Below, in pieces: positions 18,511 to 28,628 of a DNA stretch of 64,000 bases. The DNA comes from CAVZVZ01 sp963778895 (GTDB lineage Bacteria; Actinomycetota; Acidimicrobiia; Acidimicrobiales; Acidimicrobilacustridaceae). How positions within the stretch are numbered: the stretch's first letter is position 1; each line of letters opens with the position of its first letter. The position numbers were made by a program, and so were the translations under genes. Below the pieces are notes generated by a model. The model had not been told where the DNA came from, did no database searches, and saw only the letters and a list, made by a program, of their open reading frames with translations. Location of the stretch: assembly GCA_963778895.1 (NCBI GenBank), contig CAVZVZ010000005.1:1488001-1552000 (forward strand). Reading direction: 5' to 3'.

Positions 18511-19575
18511 TCAGGCGACGCGAGCCGGCGCGACGCGCGACAACCACGCCGACGGGTCGCGGATCTCGGCGATCGTCGGAAGGTTCTCCGGGCGCTCCCA
18601 CGCCAGCTCGAGCAGGCTCCGGTCGTTCGACTCGACCGCTTCGATGAATCGTTCACCCTGCTCGTACTGCGCCAGCTTGGCCTCGAGCCCGATCAACTGC
18701 TGCAACAGCCGCGAGAACCCCTGCGCCGACTGGCGACGCTGCCGGAGCACCCGGCTGAATCGGTCGGCGCTCGGGATGAGTCCTTCTCCGGCACGATCCA
18801 TCGTGATGTCGCCGTGGCCTTCGAGCAGGCTCATCAAGCCGCTCACGCGGTCGAGGACCGCCCTTTGGTCGTCGGACGCGACCAAAGCCATCACACCGCC
18901 GTCGGCCAGCGGGTTGCGTCCGGAGCGGAATGCCTCGGCGGCTCGACCGAGCGCGTCGACGAACCGTTTGGGATCGGGATCGACCGAGTCGAGCATCTGC
19001 TCGACCAGCCCCAGGAAATGAGGACGCATCCACGGAATGCCCGTGAACTGGGCGCGGTGGGTGACCTCGTGCAGCGCCAACCACAGGCGGAACTCACGCG
19101 GGGGGAAGGCGTAGAGCTTCTCGAGAGCCAAGATGTTCGGGCCGACGTAGTAGACGATGTCCTGATCGTGCGGAGACTCTTCTTCGATGATCAGCAAGTC
19201 GTACTGGCCGAGCACACGAGTGCTCATCCAACCGAGCATCACACCAACTTCTGCGCCGGCAAACTTCTGCGCGACGGGCGCCAGTGGGCGACTACCCATC
19301 CGTTCACCGAACTTGTCGATCAACGGACGCAGCAAGCGCTGGAACGACGCGATGTTCGCGGCGATCCACCCGGCGCGGTCGGTGAGCCGAGCGCGCGCCG
19401 GCCCGCTCAACGAGTGCAGACCCGTGGTCTCACCCACGAGAGCTTCGGCTTGGGCGGTGAGCTCGGCGAAATCGGGTTCGAGTGAGTCGTAGTAGTAGCT
19501 CTCGGCGAACGGCTCGCGACCCGAGACTCGTACCGCGACCTTCTCGGCGAGCGCCCAGTCAACCGCCGTACTCAT
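18511..19575 (-). CDS. Zinc-dependent metalloprotease, DUF2342 / F420-biosynthesis-associated type
   Basis: This 354-residue protein belongs to an actinobacterial zincin-like family annotated as coenzyme F420 biosynthesis associated. The zinc site HEVTHRAQF (HExxH) is near residue 167, and the downstream LLEGHGDITMD supplies the third ligand region. FPPREFRLWLALHEVTH and WMRPHFLGLVEQMLDSV are conserved landmarks. There is no signal peptide, so it is likely cytoplasmic. It sits directly upstream of tilS, its usual neighbour in actinobacteria. The substrate is unknown. Confidence 0.88.
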   Translation of the reverse strand: MSTAVDWALAEKVAVRVSGREPFAESYYYDSLEPDFAELTAQAEALVGETTGLHSLSGPARARLTDRAGWIAANIASFQRLLRPLIDKFGERMGSRPLAPVAQKFAGAEVGVMLGWMSTRVLGQYDLLIIEEESPHDQDIVYYVGPNILALEKLYAFPPREFRLWLALHEVTHRAQFTGIPWMRPHFLGLVEQMLDSVDPDPKRFVDALGRAAEAFRSGRNPLADGGVMALVASDDQRAVLDRVSGLMSLLEGHGDITMDRAGEGLIPSADRFSRVLRQRRQSAQGFSRLLQQLIGLEAKLAQYEQGERFIEAVESNDRSLLELAWERPENLPTIAEIRDPSAWLSRVAPARVA

Positions 19576-19612
19576 CGCAGGTCGTCCGGGTTCATCGCAG
19601 GTGGCCTCGGGC

Positions 19613-19759
19613 TCAGTCCTTCGGGTACCGCGGCATCTCGACCTTGCGTAGATACATCACGCCAATGCCGATGACGAGCAGGATGGTCGGGATCACGAGC
19701 AGGACCGCGATCCAGAAGTGCCACACGACGGCCAGGACGGGACTCATGGGCACGATCAT
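19613..19759 (-). CDS. Small single-pass membrane protein
   Basis: 48 codons encode one long hydrophobic helix (VWHFWIAVLLVIPTILLVIGIGVMYL) followed by a short basic/polar tail ending RYPKD. Starts at 19759 or 19747 are possible; neither has a convincing ribosome site. It lies between rsrA and the zincin gene in the same direction. Function unknown. The conserved-looking helix and position in a tight gene run support a real gene. Confidence 0.6.
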   Translation of the reverse strand: MIVPMSPVLAVVWHFWIAVLLVIPTILLVIGIGVMYLRKVEMPRYPKD

Positions 19760-19794
19760 ACGGGCCGGTCGCGCCGCGCCCCATTCGGGTGCGC

Positions 19795-20097
19795 TCAGGC
19801 CGGGCCGGATGGGCCGGAAGGATCCGGATCGCCCGGGTCGACGACGAAGCCACGCAGTTGGGCCTCGATCCGCACTCGCAGCGTGTCGGGCACCGCGTCC
19901 TGACAACGCCTTTGAATCACCATCCGCAGTTCCGCCTCGAAGTCGTAGATCTCGAGACAGGGATTGCAGTCGTCCAAGTGGTGGCCGATGAGCGAGCGCC
20001 GGGCCTCGGTCAGCTCCCCGTCGAGGTAGGTCGACAGCTCCGTGAGTGCCGCCTGACAGTCGATGTCGGCTGTCTCGTGTTCGGGGTGGTCAGGCAT
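19795..20097 (-). CDS. rsrA: Anti-sigma factor of the RsrA zinc-binding family
   Basis: RsrA-type proteins bind zinc and hold their sigma factor until oxidation forms disulfides. The thiol-zinc motif Hx3Cx2C is present as HHLDDCNPC, and an upstream Cys (DIDCQAALTELSTYLDGEL) completes the ligand set. The usual helix LIGHHLDDCNPCLEIYDFEAEL is intact. The ATG at 20097 overlaps the sigR stop by eight bases; a GTG at 20112 is an alternative. It is paired with the sigma factor gene immediately upstream, as in Streptomyces. Confidence 0.9.
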   Translation of the reverse strand: MPDHPEHETADIDCQAALTELSTYLDGELTEARRSLIGHHLDDCNPCLEIYDFEAELRMVIQRRCQDAVPDTLRVRIEAQLRGFVVDPGDPDPSGPSGPA

Positions 20098-20755
20098 CGC
20101 TCGCTCGTTCACCTAGTACCGCCGGCTCGCCGCCATCGGGACGATCCGGGTCGGATTGATCTGGTTGTTCGGCGCCCTCAGAGGCGACTGCGGTCCGAGG
20201 TGCGAGACCTCGCTCCGTGGCGAACTCGTATAACTGCTTCTGCAGCGCCTTTCTTCCCCGGTGCAGCCGACTCATCACGGTTCCGATGGGAATGTCGAGG
20301 ATCTCGGCGATCTCCTTGTAGGAAAAACCCTCGACATCGGCCAGGAGGACAGCCATCCGGAACTGCTCCGGGAGTGACTCGACGGCCTCTTTGACCTCGG
20401 CGTCGGTGAAGAAGTCCATCAGCTCGTCTTCGGCGCTGCGTCCCGCCCGGGCCGCTTCGAGCCCGCCCAGCCGACGGTAGAGATAGAGGTCCTCGACCTC
20501 GTCGAGGTCGCTCTCGTCGGGCCGGCGCTTCTTGGCCCGGTACTGGTTGATGAAGGTGTTGGTGAGGATCCGGTAGAGCCAGGCCTTCAGGTTCGTGCCC
20601 TGCTGGTAGCCGCCGAATCCCCGGTACGCCTTCAGATAGGTCTCCTGCACCAGGTCCTCGGCGTCCGCCGGATTCCGGGTCATACGCAGGGCGGCTGAGT
20701 ACAGCGAGGGCATGAACTCCATCGCTTCGTCGACGAACGTCGCCTGATCAGCCAT
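20090..20755 (-). CDS. sigR: ECF sigma factor, SigR/SigH group
   Basis: Region 2 (LYSAALRMTRNPADAEDLVQETYLKAYRGF) and the -10 recognition part (GTNLKAWLYRILTNTFINQYRAKKRRP) are followed by region 4 (VKEAVESLPEQFRMAVLLADVEGFSYKEIAEIL and GTVMSRLHRGRKALQKQLYEFA). A 40-residue acidic tail follows. It has 221 residues from the ATG at 20755. It should direct the thiol-oxidative stress regulon under control of RsrA. A possible SigR-type promoter lies upstream at 20888-20912, which would give autoregulation. Confidence 0.92.
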   Translation of the reverse strand: MADQATFVDEAMEFMPSLYSAALRMTRNPADAEDLVQETYLKAYRGFGGYQQGTNLKAWLYRILTNTFINQYRAKKRRPDESDLDEVEDLYLYRRLGGLEAARAGRSAEDELMDFFTDAEVKEAVESLPEQFRMAVLLADVEGFSYKEIAEILDIPIGTVMSRLHRGRKALQKQLYEFATERGLAPRTAVASEGAEQPDQSDPDRPDGGEPAVLGERASDA

Positions 20756-20857
20756 TGGTGTGACCCTATCTCCGAACCTGTGCGCACTTCGGGGGTCATA
20801 GCCCCCGAAACGCGTACAGGTTCGGAAGAGCGGGCCGCGCCACCAAAATGACGAAGC

Positions 20858-20874
20858 CCCGGCCTCAGGCCGGG
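20858..20874 (-). other. Hairpin in the 5' leader of sigR
   Basis: CCCGGCC and GGCCGGG form a 7-bp perfect stem with a three-base loop in the sigR leader, about 100 bases before its ATG. There is no T run after it on the minus strand, so a simple terminator is unlikely. The 336-base gap between sigR and the aquaporin gene otherwise holds only the promoter candidate listed separately. Confidence 0.4.
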
Positions 20875-20887
20875 ACTCCGGTGTGTG

Positions 20888-20912
20888 CACTATCGAATAG
20901 GGACAAGGTTCC
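20888..20912 (-). promoter_or_regulatory. Possible SigR-dependent promoter upstream of sigR
   Basis: On the minus strand GGAAC and GTG are separated by 17 bases. The known SigR consensus is GGAAT, about 18 bases, then GTT. The match is imperfect at both boxes. Position upstream of sigR fits the autoregulation known for this family. Confidence 0.3.
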
Positions 20913-21091
20913 TATCGGCACCCCGGAGCGTGAGCTTTAGATCATCGTGGCCGCGCTCTGTGGTCATTCGGTTCAGGCGACGGCCACGAAATACCAGGTC
21001 ACAGCCCTGAAATCGGCTCCTGTGGCACGGGATCGGCCGCGGTGTGATCATCGTGGCGGGCGGCGGCCCGGAAAAGAAGCAGGGGGACAAG

Positions 21092-21902
21092 ATGAAGATG
21101 CTGCGCATCGCGGTGGCCGAGGCCATCGGCACGGCCGTGCTCGTGATCGGGGGACCCGGGGCGGCGGTCTTCGCCACCGGCACCTTCGGACCCACGATCG
21201 GGATCCTGGGAGTGTCTCTCGCTTTCGGTCTGGCCTTGCTGATCATGGCCTACGCCATAGGCCCCATCTCGGGCTGTCACATCAACCCGGCGGTGACGAT
21301 CGGGATGTGGATCGGCGGCGCGATCCGCGGCGCGATGGTTCCGATCTACGTCCTCGCGCAACTGATCGGGGCGACCGTGGGTGCGCTCGTCATCTGGGCC
21401 GTCGCATCCGGGGCGCCCGGCGGCTTCGACCCGAACGACTCGAACTTCGCGGTGAACGGGTGGGACAAGCTCTCGCCGGGTGGTTTCGGGTTCGGGTCGA
21501 TGGTGATCGTCGAACTGGTGCTCACCGCGTTGTTGGTCTTCGTCGTCGTGTCGACGACGAGCCGGCGGTTCTCGGTCGGACAAGCGGGCATCACGATCGG
21601 ATTGACGCTGGCGGTCATCCACCTCGTGAGCATCCCGATCGACAACACGTCGGTGAACCCGGCGCGCAGCTTCGGCATGGCGATCATCGCCGGCGGCGAC
21701 GCGCTCACCCAGCTGTGGGCGTTCTTCGTGTTCCCCATCGCAGGCGGGGTGCTGGGGGTCCTGGCGTGGTGGGCGGTCCGCGACCGCGACCTGGACATGG
21801 AGCCGAATGCGATCGACCTGCGTGAAGCGGCTGACCTCGTCGACGCGGACGCCGGCGTCGATCATGTCGGCGACCACGATCATCGTCGACAACCAGCAGT
21901 GA
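21092..21902 (+). CDS. MIP-family water channel (AqpZ-like)
   Basis: Six membrane helices and the two half-helices with NPA boxes are visible: GCHINPAVTIG near residue 65 and DNTSVNPARSFG near residue 190. The second box with Arg directly after NPA is the aquaporin selectivity residue. LAFGLALLIMAYAIGPISG matches AqpZ. The ATG at 21092 has AGGGGGA five bases upstream. The frame stays open far past the last helix (VLAWWAVRDRDLD) into the next gene; a TGA at 21900 lies in the next frame, so one extra base in the 3' end is likely and the natural stop is about 21902. It is divergent from sigR. Confidence 0.88.
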
Positions 21903-21968
21903 GCGCGACCGACAGCTCGGGCACCGACCACACCCTTCCACTGCGTCGATCGAGGGCAGGATGGAACG

Positions 21969-22640
21969 GTGGCAGCTCGCCCTGCGTTTCTCCGTGGTAT
22001 CGACGATGCCGACTGCGGCGGCGCTCCGTCGAGGCCGGTCACGAGAAGCGTCACGCCGCTGGTGACCATCTCTGCCACGAAGGTGAGCCACCGAACCAGA
22101 TCTGGTTCGTGATCGAGGGCCACGTGAAGCTCTCGAAGATCGCCACCAACGGGACGCGAGGTCGTGCTCGAGATTCGCGGTCCCGGCGATGTCATCGGCG
22201 AGATGGGTGTCATCGACGGTCAGCCACGCTCGGCCACCGCGACGACTCTCGACGATTCGCTCGTGCTCGTGCTGACGGGCGATCGATTCCGGACGATCCT
22301 TCGCGATCGGCCGGGTGTGGCCGAGCGACTGCTCGAGGAGCTGGTGCGCCGACTGCGACAAGCATCGGACCGCCAGCTCGAGCTCGGGCACCGTGAGCGT
22401 GGTCGGACGGTTGTGCGGTCGCCTGACCGAGCTCGCGCGTTCGCACGGCGTCGAGCAGGACGACGGCATCCTCATTTCGGCCGGGATCTCCCAACAGGAG
22501 CTGGCCGAGTGGTGCGGCACGTCGCGCGACAGCGTCGTTCGGGCGTTGCACGGTCTGCGGGAGGCCGGCTGCTCGACAGCCGTCGGACCGAGGTGACGAT
22601 CCTCGATCCGACGGCCATCGCAGCCTTGGCGTCCGGCTGA
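21969..22640 (+). CDS. Crp/Fnr-family transcription regulator (several frameshifts)
   Basis: Joining frames gives a complete regulator: VAARPAFLRGIDDADC at a GTG start, then HEKRHAAGDHLCHEGEPP and QIWFVIEGHVKLSKIATNGT (cyclic-nucleotide-binding fold), IRGPGDVIGEMGVIDGQPRS (phosphate-binding cassette region), LLEELVRRLRQASDRQLEL, then the helix-turn-helix ISQQELAEWCGTSRDSVVRAL and a final RRTEVTILDPTAIAALASG. Frame changes fall near 22020, 22158, 22390 and 22570. The cassette keeps GE and PRSATA, so cAMP binding is plausible. It lies 66 bases downstream of the aquaporin. The many breaks match the poor local sequence quality rather than a specific pseudogene. Confidence 0.8.
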
Positions 22641-22653
22641 CCGGACGCGTCGG

Positions 22654-23185
22654 TCAACCCATCGAGCTCGCCGTGGTACTCACCGCTCGTCGACTGGCTG
22701 GTGCGGTGCGGTCCACGTCGAACCGGAGATAGCCGCGGATGCCCGCCAGGTCCCCGGATGCCACCGACGACGACCAGGTCGACTTGACCCGACCCGTCGG
22801 CGTGCTCCGTGAGGAGCTCGACGCACCGCAGCGTGCCCGTCCGGCCGTCGAAGGTCCCGGTGAAGGTCTCACGCAGGAAGATCCGCGACCTCACTGGTCG
22901 CCGGGTCGAAGACGCCTCGGCCCCTTGTAGGTGGTGGTGCCCTCGCAGGTCACCGGACCACGCCGAGCCACCCGACGCATGGAAACCGAATGACGATCAC
23001 CGGCTGGGACGACATCGGAGATCGGCTAGACCAGGGATCGGTGACACGTCCGCTGACACTCTCGCATGAAGCTGGTTCTGGAGCTGGCGGAGACCGGCTG
23101 GTGCCAAGCGCACGACGCTCGCGGCGATCGAAACCACGACGAGCAGGATGAGTGCGGACAGATGGCGTTTGCGTAGTTGTGTCAT
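22654..23185 (-). CDS. Secreted DUF3224-like protein (heavily frameshifted)
   Basis: The start MTQLRKRHLSALILLVVVSIAASVV is a clear signal peptide. After it, fragments in different frames read CESVSGRVTD, VTCEGTTTYKG, GVFDPATSE, RETFTGTFDGRTGTLRCVE, GQVDLVVVGG and GDLAGIRGYLRFDVD. The order and the TGTFDGRTGT and SGDLAGIRG patterns resemble small secreted beta-barrel proteins of the DUF3224 type. At least four indels break it. It diverges from the cyclase/WD40 gene. The end at 22654 is approximate. It could be a pseudogene, but neighbours show the same error density. Confidence 0.45.
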
Positions 23186-23299
23186 GATCGGGAGTGTCGG
23201 GCGCACGTCGTCGATCCGTCTGCCGCAAATTCGTCGTTGGGCTACTCGAGTTCTGGCACCGACCGTCACCGATGTCCTTTCACGGCTACCGTTCCTGCG

Positions 23300-26200
23300 A
23301 TGGCCGAGCCGACGACGGTCGCGTTCCTGTTCGTTGACCTCGTCCGGTCGACCGAACTGCTGCATCAGCTGGGAGCTGACGCCAACGCGACCGTGAACGA
23401 AGGCCTGTTCCGGACGCTGCGCACAAGCGTCGAGCGAGCCACGAGGGTCTCGAGATCCGGTCATTGGGTGACGGCTTGGCGGTTGCCTTCCCGGGAGCCT
23501 CGGCCACTCCCTCTCGTGCGCCATCGACATCCAACGCGATCTTCAGAGCTTCGGATCGCACATCGGGCTCGCCCGGCCTCGAGCTGCGAATCGGGAGTGT
23601 CGGTCGGCGAGGCAACGCATCTCGAAGACGGCAACTGGTCGGGGCCAGCGATCGTGGAGGCGGCTCGCCTGGTCGATCAGGCCGAAGCCGGGAACGATCC
23701 TCGCCAACGATCTCGTGCGGCGTCTCGTCGGACCGCACACGAACTTCGCCTTCGGCCCCACGGCGCTTCGGGAGCTCAAGGGCTTCCCGCGAGGACTGCC
23801 GTGTTGCGAGGTGCTCTGGCGGCGAGACCCCGAGTCGGGCGAGTGCCCGTACAAGGGTTTGCTCCCGTATGGCGAGTACGACGCCGATCGCTTCTATGGC
23901 CGGGACAAGGAGATCAACGTCGTTCTCGATCGGCTGAGCCGATCGCGATTCGTCGCCGTCGTCGGGGCGTCGGCCAGCGGAAAGAGCTCGCTCGTTCGGG
24001 CCGGTGTCGTCCCCGCACTCCGACGTGGGGCCCTTGTCGGCAGCGAACGGTGGCCCGTCACGATCGTCCAGCCCGCTGGGAGCACCTTGGCCGAACTCCA
24101 GGCGACCATCACCGAGTCCAGCCGACTCCGACGCCGACACGCCGAGTTGTCGTCGCGATCGATCAGTTCGAGGAGCTCTACACGAACTACGACGACGCCG
24201 TCTCAGCGTCAACAGTTCGTCGACCATCTCTTTGCCGTCGGTCACCGCCAACGAACAACTGAGAGTCGTCATCACGCTGCGGTCGGACTTCTTCGGCCAC
24301 GTCGCCCAACACCCGCAACTGGCCGAGGCACTCGAGTCCGGGCACGATCCTTCTCGCACCACCTCGCGACGAACAGCTGCACGACATCGTCGAAGGCCCG
24401 GCACGCGACGTCGGGCCTCGAACTGACGCCCGGACTCGCCGATGTCATCGTGCGCGACGCGGGCGAGGGCCGCGGTTCGCTCGCCCTCGTGTCCCACGCG
24501 CTCTACGAGACCTGGCGTCTCGGCGACGGTGAGGCTCTCACCCTCGAGGCGTACCGCGCGTGCGGCGGCGCACGCGGCGCCATCGCTCGATCGGCGGATG
24601 AGGTCGTCGCCGGCCTCGACCCAGACGACGCCGCTCTCGCCCGCGAGATCTTCCTTCGTGTGACCGCATTGGGTGAGGGCGCCGAGGACACGAGCCGGCG
24701 CGCCCCGCGGGCCGAGATCGACGGGCTCGGCCCGACGGCGCCCGCCGTGCTCGAGCGATTGGTCGCGGCCCGTCTCGTGACCGCCGACGACGAGACGGTC
24801 GAGCTCGCCCACGACGCGTTGATTCGCGAGTGGCCGCAGCTACGACGCTGGATCGACGCCGACCGTGAGCGGCGCCGTACTCTCGCCCGGCTCACGCGTG
24901 CTGCGTCCGAGTGGCACGAAGCGCGCGAGGACCCGGCCGACCTTTGGCGTGGCGCACGCCTCGCCGGGGCATCAGAGGCGACATCGGGAGCGCTTCTCAC
25001 CACCAGCGAGCGCGAGTTCCTCACGGCGAGCGAAGCCAGGGAGCGAGCGGACGAGGAGCAGACACGGCGGCGCGTTCGTCGACTTCGCATGTCATTGGTC
25101 GGTGTCGGCGTAGCGCTCGTGATCGCGCTCATCGCCGGCTTGGTCGCGACGCGGCAACGCGACCGAGCCGACACCGAAGCAGACCGTGCTCGCGCCGCGA
25201 GCGATACGGCGACGGTCGGACGACTGGTCGCCGAGTCGAAGGTGCAACAGGACGAGGACCGGTACCTCGGCGCACTACTGGCGATCGAAGCGAACAATCG
25301 ACGGGACGACCCCGACACCCAGGGGGCGCTCATGTCGGCGTTGCTGGAGGAGCCACGGCGAGTCGCCACCCTGCCCACCGGCAACTCCCACGGCGTGGTC
25401 AGCGTGCCCAACACCTCGCGCCTCCTGGTGCTCGGCTCCGACCATGCGTCGATTTGGGACGTCGACGGCGGAAGCGACCCGGTCATCCTCCCCGTCGAGG
25501 ATCCGTCATCCGTTGCGGCGAGTCCTGATGGCACCAGCGTGGTTGTCGGGGACACCCATGGCGCCCTCAACTTCTTCGACCTCTCGGGCGCACAGAGCGG
25601 CCCACCGATTCAGCTGACCGATGCCCCGTCGTACGACCTGGCGTTCGATCCCGACGGAAACCGGTTGGCCGTTGCTCTCGGCATCGTCGGCGATCCCCGG
25701 CCGGTGGACGCGGCATCGACGGCCAAGATCGTCGACCTCACGACCCGCACCGTGACGGACGCCGAGCTCTCGGGCCACACTCGCTCGATCTCGACGGTCG
25801 CGTTCAGCCCTGACGGGACGATGGTCGCCACGGGTGGCAACGACGACCTGGTGATCCTCCATGACGCCGAGACCGGCCGGCCCATCGGCGAGCCGATGGT
25901 GGTGCACGGTCGGTGAGCAAGGTCGCCTTCGACCCGGCGCGGCCCCGCATCGCGGCGACGACCTTCGGACCCCGGGTGCGCAGATCTTCGACACGAGGAC
26001 TCACGAGCTGTTGGTCGATTCGCTGGGCCGCAATCCGTCGAGCGGGCTGGCGTACGACGCAACGGGCGACAAGCTCGCGGTCGGAGGTGACGGGCCCGTG
26101 ACGGTGTACAACGCCGACGACTTCACCCTGTCCGCCGCGCCGGTCGATGCGCAGACCGGGAATGCACAACCGTCGTTCGTCGGGGGGCGCCTCGCCGTCG

Positions 26201-27288
26201 GCGGCACGACCGGACCGGTGACCGTCTGGGACAAGGACGGACAGGCGCCTATCGTCAGGCTGGTTCCGGGAGCGCAGAACTATGTGTTCCCGATGGCCGG
26301 TGGGCAAGTCATTGCCGCGCCCGACTTTGGCGATTCCGTCACCCTCCACGACGCCCAAACCCTCGAACCAATGGGCCCGCCACTCACACCGGGTCCCGGT
26401 CAGCCCGTCGCCTTCCCTCTCCCGACAACGTTTGCAGCCAGCTACTACGACGGCAGCAAGATCGCGGTGGTCAATCGCTCGGGCCTGCTCCAGATGTACG
26501 AGGTCCCGTCGGGCGAGAAGATCGGTGACGCCATCGATCTCGACATGGAGAGCAGCTACGCGGTGTTCAGCCGCGACATGAAGACCATCGCCGTCGGAGG
26601 TCGTCTCGGTGAGATCGCGCTCGTCGACGTCGCCACCCACACGTTGCGCAAGATCCACTCGGTCATGAACAACTACGTGCTCGCGTTGGAGTTCGGGCCA
26701 TCAGGCGAGTTGCTGGCCGGCGACAACGGACACCTTGTCATGTTCACGGACCTCGATCGGCCGGAGCCCACCGTGAGAGACCTCAGCAACGCCCTGGCGA
26801 AACCGGCCGCGCTGGGCGCAGATCTCTCGCCCGATGGCAACACGATCGCGGTCAGCCAGGCCAACGCCGTCGCCTTCTACGACGCGCACACCCTCGAGCC
26901 GATCGGCCCGCCGATTTCCGTGAGCCAGCTCGCTCCTTCCTGGATCGCGTACAGCTCGGACGGTCGGATGGTGGTCTCCGACAGCGGCTTGGAGGTGCGT
27001 CTGATCGACGTCGCGCACCATCAAGTGCTCGGCCCCGTGATGCTCGCCGCCTTCGAGTCCGGCGCCGTCTTCGGCGAGCACGGGACCGTGCTGGGCACGT
27101 CGCTCCCGGCCCTCGACCCAAACAAGCCACTCGAAGGACGCGGCGCCGTGATGGTCATCGATCCCCAGGTCTGGCGCGACGAAGCGTGCACGTTGGCCGG
27201 TCGCAATCTGACCGAGCAGGAATGGGAGCGCTACCTCCCGAACGAGGGGCCGCGGCAGGCGACCTGCCCGCAGTTCCCGCTCGATTGA
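23300..27288 (+). CDS. Adenylate-cyclase-like / STAND ATPase / membrane / WD40 multidomain protein (frameshifted)
   Basis: About 1,330 residues after joining frames. Domains in order: class III nucleotide cyclase homology (VAFLFVDLVRSTELLHQLGAD, IRSLGDGLAVAFPGA, then VSVGEATHLEDGNWSGPAIVEAARL); a STAND-type NTPase with CPYKGLLPYGEYDADRFYGR, Walker A GASASGKSSLVRAGVVPAL, Walker B VAIDQFEELYTN and VVITLRSDFFGHV; one membrane helix (LVGVGVALVIALIAGLVAT, about 25,100); then some 600 residues of WD40-like repeats (ISTVAFSPDGTMVATGG and others), ending EWERYLPN, a tail typical of this family. At least eight indels lie between 23.4 and 26.0 kb; from about 25,990 the frame is clean. It probably senses ligands or effectors through the repeats. 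A regulatory or defence role is possible but unproven. Confidence 0.82.
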
Positions 27289-27319
27289 AGTCGGGAAGCG
27301 ATCGGTACGCTCGACCGCC

Positions 27320-28072
27320 ATGACCTACTGCCTCGCCATGCGACTCGACGACGGCATCGTCCTGTTGAGCGACACGCGCACGAACGCAGGTGTCGACAAC
27401 ATCAGCACGTACCGCAAGCTCCACGTGCTCCGACCCGCGCCGGACCGCCTGTTCGTCCTTCAGTCCGCCGGCAACCTCGCGACAACGCAGGAGGTGCTCG
27501 ACCGGATCGACCGCGAGCTCGCCGACCCCGGTGCCGGGCCGAACCTGGCGACGGTCGACCGGCTGTTCGAGGCGGCTCTCCACGTCGGTCAGCTGAGCCG
27601 CATGGTTGCCGAGGAGCACCGCGATGCCCTGCAGGCCGTGGGCGCCGATGGCACCGCGTCGTTCATACTCGGCGGTCAGATAGCCGGCGAAGCACCGGAC
27701 GTGTTCTTGGTCTACCCCGAGGGCAACTACATCCGTGCGTCCGACGAGAAGCCGTTCCTGCAGATCGGGGAGAGCAAGTACGGCAAGCACGAGCTGGAGA
27801 TCGGCATCTCGGCCAAGGGCGACCTGGAGACGGCGGTGAAGATCGCGCTCAGCTCGATGATGAGCACGGCGCGCGCCAATCTCTCGGTCGGTCCGCCCTA
27901 CGACCTCGCCATCTACCGGCCCGACTCCTTCGACGTGGACGAGGCGCGGATCGACGAGGACTCGCCCTATCTCGCGCAGTTGCACGATGTGTGGCAACGG
28001 ATCCTGCTGGACGCCATCGGCGAGCTCCCGCCCGTGCCGCCCGAGGTGTTCACGCGCCAGGTGCTGCGCTGA
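27320..28072 (+). CDS. Anbu-type proteasome-related peptidase
   Basis: The 250-residue protein begins MTYCLAMRLDDGIVLLSDTRTNAGVDNISTYRKLHVL, characteristic of Anbu, the ancestral beta-subunit relative of HslV and the 20S proteasome. Thr2 becomes the N-terminal nucleophile after Met removal; SDTRTNAG and the Lys in YRKLHV supply the other catalytic positions. FILGGQIAGEAPDVFLVYPEGNYI and ESKYGKHELE are conserved parts. It follows the WD40 gene by 31 bases. The usual Anbu companions (ATP-grasp, alpha-E domain and transglutaminase-like proteins) are not beside it, so it stands alone here. Confidence 0.9.
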   Translation: MTYCLAMRLDDGIVLLSDTRTNAGVDNISTYRKLHVLRPAPDRLFVLQSAGNLATTQEVLDRIDRELADPGAGPNLATVDRLFEAALHVGQLSRMVAEEHRDALQAVGADGTASFILGGQIAGEAPDVFLVYPEGNYIRASDEKPFLQIGESKYGKHELEIGISAKGDLETAVKIALSSMMSTARANLSVGPPYDLAIYRPDSFDVDEARIDEDSPYLAQLHDVWQRILLDAIGELPPVPPEVFTRQVLR

Positions 28073-28078
28073 CAGAGG

Positions 28079-28585
28079 TCAACGCGAGTCGCGCTTGGCC
28101 TGCTTGCGGGCCGTGGTCGCGCGGGTCGAGGCACGCGCTCGCTTGGTAGCCGGCGTCTTCCGTTTGGTCTGGGCGCGACTCGACGCTGCGGTCGCGGCGC
28201 CGTGGGGCTTGACTGTCTTCGCCTTCGGTCGAGCCGACGAGCTCCGCCGCGCCGCCGCTAGCCGTTCGCTCCGCAGCTCCTGAGCGGACGCCCGGGCCGC
28301 CTTGGCTAGCTGCCTCGACACCCGCGCCAGCACGTCCTCGAAGACCTCGGCCTTCGCGGCGGTGCGAGCGTGCTGGGCGTGGGCCCGCGCTCGGCTCGCG
28401 TCGCTGCCCACTTGGGCGCGGGCCCGGCGGCGGTAGAGCTTGGTGTACTTGTTCCGAGCGCGTCGCACCCGATCGTGCAGCTCGGCCAGGCGGTCTTCGT
28501 CGAGGCCGGCCAAGGCAGACGCTTCGGTCTCGCGAACCAACTGTTGTTCGGTCGCGTTGAGCATTCCCCAGAGCTGATTGTTCAT
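28079..28585 (-). CDS. Helical protein with basic Ala/Lys/Arg-rich tail
   Basis: The first 100 residues are charged helix (NATEQQLVRETEASALAGLD, then ELHDRVRRARNKYTKLYRRRAR and AKAEVFEDVLARVSRQLAKAAR), and the last 60 are rich in Lys, Arg, Ala, Ser and Thr like the tail of histone H1 or actinobacterial nucleoid proteins. Starts at 28585 or upstream at 28624 are possible; the ATG at 28585 is preferred because the protein pattern begins there. It is divergent from ppa with only 43 bases between. DNA or RNA binding is plausible; no defined family is recognised. Confidence 0.7.
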   Translation of the reverse strand: MNNQLWGMLNATEQQLVRETEASALAGLDEDRLAELHDRVRRARNKYTKLYRRRARAQVGSDASRARAHAQHARTAAKAEVFEDVLARVSRQLAKAARASAQELRSERLAAARRSSSARPKAKTVKPHGAATAASSRAQTKRKTPATKRARASTRATTARKQAKRDSR

Positions 28586-28628
28586 TCCAACCACTATCGC
28601 ACCGCCGAGGCGTCGTACGCTCACGGCA

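Noticed and set aside
20858..20874. Terminator for the aquaporin or sigR transcription.
   Set aside because: It lies between divergent genes upstream of both starts and lacks a U run.
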